64,000 bases of DNA from Pasteurella bettyae CCUG 2042 (GTDB lineage Bacteria > Pseudomonadota > Gammaproteobacteria > Enterobacterales > Pasteurellaceae), in NCBI RefSeq assembly GCF_000262245.1, contig NZ_AJSX01000030.1, positions 1 to 64,000 of the forward strand. The letters run 5' to 3'. Below, piece after piece: positions 56,975 through 64,000 of the stretch; within the stretch, counting starts at the first letter, position 1, and each line of letters starts with the position of its first letter. The notes below the pieces were generated by a model. That model saw only the letters and a program-made list of their open reading frames with translations. It was not told where the DNA came from and did no database searches. The position numbers and the translations under genes were made by a program.

Positions 56975-57937
56975 ATGATTAATTTACCTTCAGAAATTGC
57001 AACATCAGTCGGTATGTTTGCTTTAGGTCTTGTTCAAGCGCTGATTCTCTTATTGTTAGCGCCATTATTCTCAGGTATTTCTCGTATGATTCGTGCGAGA
57101 GTTCAATCTCGCCGTGGACCTGGAATATTACAAGATTACCGTGATATTTTTAAATTAATGAAACGCCAAAACATTTTGCCAGATAATTCTGGGGCAGTAT
57201 CAAAAACCATGCCCTACGTATTAATTAGCACAGTGTTAGTAATTGCAATGAGCTTACCAATGTTTACTTTAGCCTCACCATTTGGTACAGCAGGGGATTT
57301 AATTACAGCGATTTATCTTTTTGCATTATTCCGTTTCTTCTTTTCTATTGCTGGATTGGATAGTAATAGTACTTTCTCAAGTTTAGGTGCAAGCCGCGAA
57401 GTGACATTAGGTGTACTTGTTGAACCTACCTTAATGCTTTCTTTATTAATTATTGCATTAATTGCTGGATCAACAAATTTTGGTCTAATTAGTACCGCAC
57501 TTGCTACAAAATCTTGGGTCGCTCCTGTTGCAACTATTGTGGCATTAATTGCCTGTGGTTTTGCCGTATTTATTGAAATGGGTAAAATTCCTTTCGATTT
57601 AGCAGAAGCAGAACAAGAGTTACAAGAAGGTCCATTAACTGAATATTCTGGCCCTGCTTTAGCTTTAATTAAAGTTGGCATAAGTTTAAAAGCCGTGATT
57701 GTGGCTTCCATTTTTGTTGGTGTGTTATTGCCATTCGGTGCGGCACAAGAGTTAACCCTAAGTGCGGTCATTTTCGGCGCAATTTGTTTCTTTATCAAAT
57801 TGTTGATTGTATTTGTACTTGCTTGTGTATTTGAAAATACCTTATCTCGTACACGTTTTATGATGACAGGTCGTATTACCGTGATAGGTTTCGGTATTTC
57901 AGTGTTAGCTTTTGTATTTTACTTAATCGGATTGTAA
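56975..57937 (+). CDS. hyfC: Hydrogenase-4 membrane subunit C (NuoH-like)
   Basis: 320 aa from the ATG at 56975, which follows AGGAGG. A longer open frame into hyfB has no ribosome binding site. Eight membrane segments are visible. ARVQSRRGPGILQDYRDIFK and FIEMGKIPFDLAEAEQELQE GPLTEYSG are the NuoH/HyfC signatures near the quinone-like cavity at the junction with the peripheral arm. It begins 10 bp after hyfB. Confidence 0.95.
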   Translation: MINLPSEIATSVGMFALGLVQALILLLLAPLFSGISRMIRARVQSRRGPGILQDYRDIFKLMKRQNILPDNSGAVSKTMPYVLISTVLVIAMSLPMFTLASPFGTAGDLITAIYLFALFRFFFSIAGLDSNSTFSSLGASREVTLGVLVEPTLMLSLLIIALIAGSTNFGLISTALATKSWVAPVATIVALIACGFAVFIEMGKIPFDLAEAEQELQEGPLTEYSGPALALIKVGISLKAVIVASIFVGVLLPFGAAQELTLSAVIFGAICFFIKLLIVFVLACVFENTLSRTRFMMTGRITVIGFGISVLAFVFYLIGL

Positions 57938-57947
57938 GGAGAAGAAA

Positions 57948-59405
57948 ATGGAAAATTTAGCTCTAATTACAATCATCTTACCATTTGTTGGTGCATTTTT
58001 AGTTGGATTGATTAAAAATCAAAACACCTTTCCTAAACTGGCGACCTTTTTTGCTGTGCTTGCAACTTTAGGTACGTTAGCTTTAGCACAACAGTGGTAT
58101 ATGAGTGGCGAAGCAACCGTTACTTATGATGTTGTACGTTTTGGTGATACGACTATTTTGGGCATTACTTTAGATGCCGTAAGCACATTAATTGCCTTTG
58201 CTGTTGTTGGTTTAGGTTTTTTAATTAGCTTATATTCTTGCGGCTATTTAACTGATAAGAATAAAGAACATTCGCATCCACCTCTACCTCGTTTCTATGC
58301 CTTTTTACTGATCTTTATTGGTGCCATGGCAGGTTTAGTATTGTCTTCAACTTTAGTGGGACAATTACTATTCTTCGAAATTACAGGGGCTTGTTCTTGG
58401 TCATTAATTAGTTATTACCAAACACCTAAAGCTCAGTCAGCAGCAATGAAAGCTTTAATTATTACTCATATTGGTTCATTAGGCTTATATGTGGCTGCTG
58501 CATATTTATTTAGTAAATCAGGCACTTTCTCTATTGCTGCATTAGACGCATTAGATCCAACGTCAAAAACCATCGTGCTCTTTGGGGTGATGTTTGCTGC
58601 ATGGGGTAAATCAGCACAAATTCCAATGCAAATTTGGTTACCAAATGCGATGGAAGCACCAACACCCGTGAGTGCGTATTTGCACGCAGCATCAATGGTT
58701 AAAGTTGGCGTATACATCTTTGCAAGATCTGTTATGTCAGCAGGTAATATTCCTGAAATTGTCGGTGAAGTTGGTTTAATCATGGCAATGATTACCTTGA
58801 TTTATGGCTTCTTAATGTACTTACCTCAAACGGATTTAAAACGTTTGTTGGCATACTCGACTATTACACAATTGGCCTATATTTTCATTGGGCTTTCATT
58901 AGCAGCCTTTGGCTCTAAACTTGCCTTTGTTGCGGCTATTTCTTATATCTTTAACCATGCTTTCGCAAAAAGTTTATTCTTCTTAGTTGCGGGTTCCTTA
59001 GCTTATTCAACAGGTACACGTTCAATGCCTCGCTTGAAAGGTATCATTAAAACGATGCCGTTAGTTGGTACTGGTTTTGGCGTTGGTGCATTAGCCATTG
59101 CCGGGGTTCCACCATTCAATGGTTTCTTCAGTAAATTCCCATTATTTGCAGCAGGCTTTGAATTAGGTGCTGAGCATCCTTGGATTACCACCTTGATGGT
59201 CATTGCTTTAATTGAAAGTGTAGCAACCTTTGTGTGGTTACTTTATAAATTTGGGCAATGTGTCCTCGGAGAAGCTTCTGAAGAAGTTAACAATGCACAA
59301 CCTATTACCTTATCAATGAGTATTGTACTTGTTGTATTAATGGTGATGTCAGTTTGCTCAAGCTTTATTGCTGCATACTGGTTGAATATGTCGTGGTTAG
59401 GTTAG
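57948..59405 (+). CDS. hyfD: Hydrogenase-4 membrane subunit D (antiporter-like)
   Basis: 485 aa, about 14 helices. The motif WGKSAQIPMQIWLPNAMEAP TPVSAYLHAASMVKVGVYIF is the antiporter-family core, followed by YSTITQLAYIFIGLS and FAKSLFFLVAGSLAYSTGTR. The extra antiporter-like subunits D and F, together with E, distinguish hydrogenase-4 from hydrogenase-3 and suggest proton or sodium pumping during H2 formation. Confidence 0.95.
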   Translation: MENLALITIILPFVGAFLVGLIKNQNTFPKLATFFAVLATLGTLALAQQWYMSGEATVTYDVVRFGDTTILGITLDAVSTLIAFAVVGLGFLISLYSCGYLTDKNKEHSHPPLPRFYAFLLIFIGAMAGLVLSSTLVGQLLFFEITGACSWSLISYYQTPKAQSAAMKALIITHIGSLGLYVAAAYLFSKSGTFSIAALDALDPTSKTIVLFGVMFAAWGKSAQIPMQIWLPNAMEAPTPVSAYLHAASMVKVGVYIFARSVMSAGNIPEIVGEVGLIMAMITLIYGFLMYLPQTDLKRLLAYSTITQLAYIFIGLSLAAFGSKLAFVAAISYIFNHAFAKSLFFLVAGSLAYSTGTRSMPRLKGIIKTMPLVGTGFGVGALAIAGVPPFNGFFSKFPLFAAGFELGAEHPWITTLMVIALIESVATFVWLLYKFGQCVLGEASEEVNNAQPITLSMSIVLVVLMVMSVCSSFIAAYWLNMSWLG

Positions 59406-59414
59406 GAGGTCGTT

Positions 59415-60053
59415 ATGTTAATGATTAATATCCTTGCAGGCTTGCTTATCCTAACTTCACTTCTTGTGATTATGGGAAAAACAGCAAGAAAATCTGCGTT
59501 ATTTTATGCCTTGCAGTCATTAGTTTTAGTGGGATTATTTGTTTGCCTAGCAGGTGAGCTTAAATCACATTCATTATATATGTGGTCAATCAGTGCATTT
59601 ATCACGAAAGTGATTTTAGTACCTGCAATTTTAATTTATGCCACTAAAAAAATTGATGAAAGTGCGGTACCAAAAAGCTTAAATTCTTCTTGGTTAATTC
59701 CAATTACCGCTATCATTGTGGTGGTATGTTATTTAGTCGTGAGTCCAATTAAACTTCCATTAGAAGAACATTTGAACTTAGTGTTATCTGTATCATTAAG
59801 CCATTTCTTACTTGGTATTTTATGTATTGTGTCTCAACGCAATATTTTGAAACAAGTTTTTGGTTATTGCTTAATGGAAAATGGTTCACATCTAACACTT
59901 GCCTTACTTGCAAGTAATGCACCAGAGTTAGTTGAAATCGGTATTGCAACAGATGCGTTCTTTGCAGTGATCATTTTGGTCGTTTTAGTGAATAAAATTT
60001 ACCGCACTTTGAACACATTAGATGCAAAAGAATTAACGGAATTGAAGGGGTAA
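59415..60053 (+). CDS. hyfE: Hydrogenase-4 membrane subunit E (NuoK-like)
   Basis: 212 aa with about seven membrane segments. The C-terminal half (SHFLLGILCIVSQRNILKQV FGYCLMENGSHLTLALLA) carries the Glu of the NuoK-like channel (MENG). It starts 10 bp after hyfD with a GGAGG ribosome binding site. An uptake signal occurs near its 3' end (ACCGCACTT, near 60001). Confidence 0.94.
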   Translation: MLMINILAGLLILTSLLVIMGKTARKSALFYALQSLVLVGLFVCLAGELKSHSLYMWSISAFITKVILVPAILIYATKKIDESAVPKSLNSSWLIPITAIIVVVCYLVVSPIKLPLEEHLNLVLSVSLSHFLLGILCIVSQRNILKQVFGYCLMENGSHLTLALLASNAPELVEIGIATDAFFAVIILVVLVNKIYRTLNTLDAKELTELKG

Positions 60054-60059
60054 TACGCT

Positions 60060-61595
60060 ATGACAGAATGGATTTATGCGTTATTAATCGCACCTTTGGC
60101 AGTTTCCGTAGTGAGTTTTTTACTAGCAAAAAGTAAAAATCAAACATTAGTAACCGCACTTCATGTGACAGGTTTGATTTTGATGTTTGTTTTCTCATTA
60201 AAAGTGATTGCTGAAGTTTTAGAACAAGGTTCTATTTTAGCATTAGATAATTGGATTTATGTGGATAGCTTATCAGCCATCTTCATTGGTTTAATTGGTG
60301 TTGTTGGTGCTTTAGCAGGAATGTATTCAATTGGTTATATGAATACTGAATTGTCAGAAGTCCATATTGATTTCAAAACTTATACCTATTATCACGGCTT
60401 CTTACATTTGTTCTTCTTTACTATGTTAGTTTCAGTCACAACTAATAATCTCATTCTAATGTGGGTTGGTATTGAAGCAACAACATTAAGTTCCGCATTC
60501 TTAGTAGGAACCTATAAGCATAAAACTTCACTTGAAGCAGCTTGGAAGTACATCATTATTTGTTCTGTTGGAGTAGCCTTTGGTTTATACGGAACAATTT
60601 TGGTATTTAGCGGTGCAAATTCAATGTTACAAGATCCAAGCCAAGCAATTTTCTGGTCTGCAGTGAATGCTCAAGCTCAAAATTTAGATCCTTCATTACT
60701 TTATATTGCATTTGCTTTTATCCTAGTTGGCTTTGGTACTAAATGTGGTTTATTCCCAATGCATACTTGGTTATCAGATGCACATAGTGAGGCACCAAGC
60801 CCAGTGAGTGCAATTTTATCAGCTGTATTATTAAATTGTGCAATGTTAGTGGTGCTACGTTATTACACCATTATTTCTAAAGCTATTGGTGCAGAATATT
60901 TACAAACTTTATTCCTATGGTTTGGTTTAATTTCAGTGGGTATCGCTGCCTTATTCATTATTGTTCAAGCAGATATTAAACGTTTACTTGCTTATTCAAG
61001 TATTGAAAATATGGGATTAATTACCTTTGCATTTGGTTTAGGCGGTCCATTAGGAATGTTTGCTGGTTTATTACACACCATTAACCACAGTTTGGCGAAA
61101 ACCTTATTATTCTGTGCATCAGGTAATATTTTATTAAAGTATAAAACCAGAGATATGAACCAAGTACGTGGTTTATGGAAAGTTGCACCTGTTACTGCGG
61201 TATTATTTGCTGGTGGTGGCTTAGCATTAGGTGGCGTGCCTCCATTTAACGTATTTGTGAGTGAATTTAGTGTGGCAGTTGCTGGTATTACAGCGGGTAA
61301 AACTTGGCTAGTGATTATCTGTTTATTGCTTCTTACTGTTGTACTTGCTGGTCTTGCAATGATGTTATTAAAAACGGTTTTAGGTAAACCAACTGATAAT
61401 ATCGAAACAGGTGAAGTGAGTAAAATTTCAGTATTAGCAATGGCAATCTTATTGTTATTAATGTTGATGATGGGTTTACATATCGCAGATCCAATTATGC
61501 AACTTCTTAAAAATTCAGTGGGAATTATTCTTGGTCAAGATAATGTTTCCTTTGGTGATATGTTGTTATTGCCTTGGCAAAGCTTAGGTAAATAG
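60060..61595 (+). CDS. hyfF: Hydrogenase-4 membrane subunit F (antiporter-like)
   Basis: 511 aa, about 14 helices. MWVGIEATTLSSAFLVG (channel Glu), GTKCGLFPMHTWLSDAHSEA PSPVSAILSAVLLN and YSSIENMGLITFAFGLGG followed by HSLAKTLLFCASGNI are antiporter-type motifs. It is the third antiporter-like subunit of the complex, next to the catalytic subunit gene. Confidence 0.95.
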   Translation: MTEWIYALLIAPLAVSVVSFLLAKSKNQTLVTALHVTGLILMFVFSLKVIAEVLEQGSILALDNWIYVDSLSAIFIGLIGVVGALAGMYSIGYMNTELSEVHIDFKTYTYYHGFLHLFFFTMLVSVTTNNLILMWVGIEATTLSSAFLVGTYKHKTSLEAAWKYIIICSVGVAFGLYGTILVFSGANSMLQDPSQAIFWSAVNAQAQNLDPSLLYIAFAFILVGFGTKCGLFPMHTWLSDAHSEAPSPVSAILSAVLLNCAMLVVLRYYTIISKAIGAEYLQTLFLWFGLISVGIAALFIIVQADIKRLLAYSSIENMGLITFAFGLGGPLGMFAGLLHTINHSLAKTLLFCASGNILLKYKTRDMNQVRGLWKVAPVTAVLFAGGGLALGGVPPFNVFVSEFSVAVAGITAGKTWLVIICLLLLTVVLAGLAMMLLKTVLGKPTDNIETGEVSKISVLAMAILLLLMLMMGLHIADPIMQLLKNSVGIILGQDNVSFGDMLLLPWQSLGK

Positions 61596-61612
61596 GTCAA
61601 CAGGAGGAATAT

Positions 61613-63343
61613 ATGGAATTAACAAAAAATACATCAGTGGATCAAGCAAAAGCGCGTGGTAAAAATTACCTTGAAGCGATTAATGCGAAATTTCCAAATA
61701 CAATTCTTGATGAAGAATGGTCAACTGAAAATCAAGTGACCATCACTATTAAAACCAATATGCTACCTGATGTAGTTGAGTATTTATATTATCAACATTA
61801 CGGTTGGCTACCAGTTGCATTTGCTAATGATGAACGCAGTATTAATGGTCATTATGCAGTTTATTATGTGCTTTCAATGGAAGGTGAAGTGAAATCCTTT
61901 GTCACCGTAAAAGCCTTAGTGGATGCTGTTTCACTTGAATTTCCATCCGTAACACCTCGAGTTAAAGCAGCGGTATGGGCAGAACGTGAAATGTACGATA
62001 TGTATGGTCTGAAAGCCGTAGGGTTGCCAGATCAACGACGTTTAGTGTTACCAGATGACTGGCCAGATGAAGTATTTCCACTTCGTAAAGATGCTATGGA
62101 TTATCGTTTGCGTCCAGATCCAACAAGTGCAGTTGAGACTTATGAATTCATCAATGAAAAAGGTGAAGCTCGTATTGTGCCAATTGGTCCATTGCATATT
62201 ACTTCCGATGAACCAGGACATTTCCGTTTATTTGTGGATGGTGAGGACATCGTCGATGCCGATTACCGTTTATTCTATGTTCACCGTGGTATGGAAAAGC
62301 TAGCAGAAACTCGTATGGATTATGACCAAGTGACATTCTTGGCTGACCGTGTATGTGGTATCTGTGGTTTTACCCATAGCGTCGCTTATTCAAATGCAGT
62401 AGAAAATGCATTGGGTATTCAAATTCCACAACGAGCTGAATGGATCCGTGCAATTTTACTTGAAGTCGAACGTTTACATAGCCACCTATTGAATTTAGGT
62501 TTGGCAAGCCACTTTACTGGCTTCGATACAGGCTTTATGCAATTCTTCCGTGTTCGTGAAAAATCCATGACTTTAGCGGAAGTTTTAACTGGTGCACGTA
62601 AAACTTATGGAATTAATCTAATTGGTGGTGTTCGCCGTGATATGTTAAAACACCAACGTGAACAATGCCGTAAGATTATTGCTGAAATGCGTGAAGAATT
62701 AATCACTTTAAGCGATATTTTAATGAATACGCCTAATATGGAACAACGTACCGTGGGTGTCGGGATCTTAGATCGTCAAGTTGCTCGTGATTTCAGCCCA
62801 GTAGGCCCTATGGTTCGTGCCAGTGGCTTTGACCGTGATGTTCGTTCGGTTCATCCATTCTCAGGTTATGGAGACATTCCATTTAATATTCATGTAGAAC
62901 AAAACGGTGATGTATTATCTCGTTTGAAAGTTCGTATTAATGAAGTTTTTGAATCCATGAATATTATTGATTATATGGTGGATAATTTACCAAAAGGTGA
63001 ATTATTAGTTGAAGGGTTTAATTATACCCCGGGTCGTTTTGCATTAGGCATTACAGAAGCCCCTCGAGGTGAAGATATTCACTGGGCAATGCTAGGTAAT
63101 AACCAAAAATTATTCCGTTGGCGTTGTCGTGCTGCGACCTATGCAAACTGGCCAACATTACGTTATATGCTTCGTGGAAATACCGTTTCTGATGCGGCAT
63201 TAATCATTGGTAGCCTTGACCCATGTTATTCTTGTACTGACCGTGTTACGGTGGTAGATGTGAATAAACGTAAGGCTAAAAATGTAGCTTATAAAGAAAT
63301 TGAACGTTATGGTATTGAGCGTAAAAACTCACCATTGAAATAA
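61613..63343 (+). CDS. hyfG: Hydrogenase-4 catalytic large subunit, NiFe (NuoCD-like)
   Basis: 576 aa. The N-terminal ~170 residues are the NuoC-like domain (VKAAVWAEREMYDMYGLKAV). The NuoD/large-subunit part has both nickel-binding cysteine pairs: DRVCGICGFTHS (CxxC) and DPCYSCTDRV (CxxC). About 33 residues follow the last cysteine, including a basic KRKAKN stretch, so a C-terminal tail removed by a maturation protease is likely. All active-site cysteines are intact, so a functional NiFe centre is expected. Confidence 0.97.
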   Translation: MELTKNTSVDQAKARGKNYLEAINAKFPNTILDEEWSTENQVTITIKTNMLPDVVEYLYYQHYGWLPVAFANDERSINGHYAVYYVLSMEGEVKSFVTVKALVDAVSLEFPSVTPRVKAAVWAEREMYDMYGLKAVGLPDQRRLVLPDDWPDEVFPLRKDAMDYRLRPDPTSAVETYEFINEKGEARIVPIGPLHITSDEPGHFRLFVDGEDIVDADYRLFYVHRGMEKLAETRMDYDQVTFLADRVCGICGFTHSVAYSNAVENALGIQIPQRAEWIRAILLEVERLHSHLLNLGLASHFTGFDTGFMQFFRVREKSMTLAEVLTGARKTYGINLIGGVRRDMLKHQREQCRKIIAEMREELITLSDILMNTPNMEQRTVGVGILDRQVARDFSPVGPMVRASGFDRDVRSVHPFSGYGDIPFNIHVEQNGDVLSRLKVRINEVFESMNIIDYMVDNLPKGELLVEGFNYTPGRFALGITEAPRGEDIHWAMLGNNQKLFRWRCRAATYANWPTLRYMLRGNTVSDAALIIGSLDPCYSCTDRVTVVDVNKRKAKNVAYKEIERYGIERKNSPLK

Positions 63344-63354
63344 GGAAGTGGTCT

Positions 63355-63966
63355 ATGTTTAAGTTATTAAAGACAGTTTTTAAAGCTGGGGATGTAACCA
63401 CAAAATATCCCTTCAAACCTTATGAAGTGGATCCTGATTTTCGTGGTAGACCAGAATTAAATTCAGATCAATGTATTGTGTGCGGTGCCTGTACAATTGC
63501 TTGTCCAGCCAATGCATTAACCTTGAATACTAATGCTGAACAAGGTGATCGTACATGGTCATTATTTTTAGGACGTTGTATTTTCTGTGGTCGATGTGAA
63601 GAAGTGTGTCCAACGAAAGCGATTCGTTTAACACAAGACTTCGAGCTTTCAGTGAAAAATAAGCAAGATTTATATCAAGAAACTACATTTAAAACAGCTA
63701 GTTGCCAACAATGTGGTACGCCATTTATTTCTTATAAAGAATTAAATTATGCGGTAGATCTTCTTAAACAACAAGCTTATGACCCTGAAGATGTCAATAA
63801 AAAGCTCGCTGTATTACATACTTGTCCAGATTGTAAACGCCAAAATAGTTTGAATAAAACGGCTAGAATGGAAGATAAAATGCAACTTCCATTGAGTGAT
63901 TTCAGTATTGAAAAAATTGAAACCGTTGCAAAAGAGCTTGAATATGTTGGGGGAGAAATAAGATGA
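63355..63966 (+). CDS. hyfH: Hydrogenase-4 iron-sulphur subunit H (NuoI-like)
   Basis: 203 aa. Two 4Fe-4S motifs are visible: CIVCGACTIACPANAL and CIFCGRCEEVCPTKAIRL. Four further cysteines in two CxxC pairs (CQQCGTPF and CPDCKRQ) form a zinc-ribbon-like extension typical of HycF/HyfH. It carries electrons to the small subunit HyfI, whose start overlaps its stop by 4 bp (ATGA). Confidence 0.96.
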   Translation: MFKLLKTVFKAGDVTTKYPFKPYEVDPDFRGRPELNSDQCIVCGACTIACPANALTLNTNAEQGDRTWSLFLGRCIFCGRCEEVCPTKAIRLTQDFELSVKNKQDLYQETTFKTASCQQCGTPFISYKELNYAVDLLKQQAYDPEDVNKKLAVLHTCPDCKRQNSLNKTARMEDKMQLPLSDFSIEKIETVAKELEYVGGEIR

Positions 63967-64000
63967 ATACACAAATTCCTATGCCCGTAAATGGCGTATC
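63963..64000 (+). CDS. hyfI: Hydrogenase-4 small subunit I (NuoB-like), 5' end only
   Basis: Only the first 12 codons (MNTQIPMPVNGV) are in the window. The overlap with the hyfH stop and the gene order identify it as hyfI. Confidence 0.75.
   Translation, partial: MNTQIPMPVNGV

Noticed and set aside
57313-57798. 161-codon - strand ORF opposite hyfC
   Set aside because: It is antisense to a conserved membrane subunit and shows Lys/Asn/Ala-rich composition typical of shadows.

Overview
The window comes from a Pasteurellaceae chromosome, most likely the Haemophilus/Aggregatibacter group. The Hin-type DNA uptake signal core (AAGTGCGGT or ACCGCACTT) recurs throughout, the DNA is AT-rich, and gene neighbourhoods match that family (lapA-lapB-pyrF-yciH, rpsA-ihfB, yfcC-arcC-OTC, M16 protease beside a TonB receptor). 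I cannot fix the species.

1-15084 is the late (structural and lysis) module of a P2/HP1-type prophage. Terminase (gpP) and portal (gpQ) are on the + strand. Scaffold, capsid, gpM, gpL, gpX, holin, SAR lysozyme, Rz/Rz1, a TraR/DksA zinc finger, gpR, gpS, tape measure, baseplate V-W-J-I and the tail fibre (cut by the window edge) are on the - strand. No integrase, repressor or replication gene follows the portal. Tail sheath and tube genes are not seen. A 63-aa membrane ORF sits on the opposite strand between gpS and the tape measure.

15542-18310 is a decayed type VI polymorphic-toxin locus. It holds an intact prePAAR/PAAR protein with a short C-terminal toxin, a probable immunity gene, a deleted and frameshifted Rhs core, a C-terminal scrap of an Eag (DcrB/DUF1795) chaperone, and another broken ORF.

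18398-48427 is mostly housekeeping: prfC, purC behind a PurR box, argG, pstSCAB, and an Lrp-type regulator next to a catabolic OTC/carbamate kinase/YfcC transporter operon with no arginine deiminase gene. A VirK-type gene follows, then a Fur-box-preceded TonB receptor with a periplasmic M16 protease lipoprotein. The rest is cmk, rpsA, ihfB, lapAB, pyrF, yciH, sirB2-like, rnb, fabI, a Nif3-like gene and a two-domain molbindin. A perfect ModE-type palindrome lies between the Nif3-like gene and the molbindin gene.

48522-64000 is an anaerobic hydrogen-metabolism island: hypB, hypD, hypE, convergent hypF, and the hydrogenase-4 operon hyfABCDEFGH with the start of hyfI. hypB and hyfA are each preceded by the same FNR-like half-site pair (ATGAT-N4-ATCAA). 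With the molbindin, this points to a nickel- and molybdenum-dependent formate hydrogenlyase. hypA and hypC are not present here.
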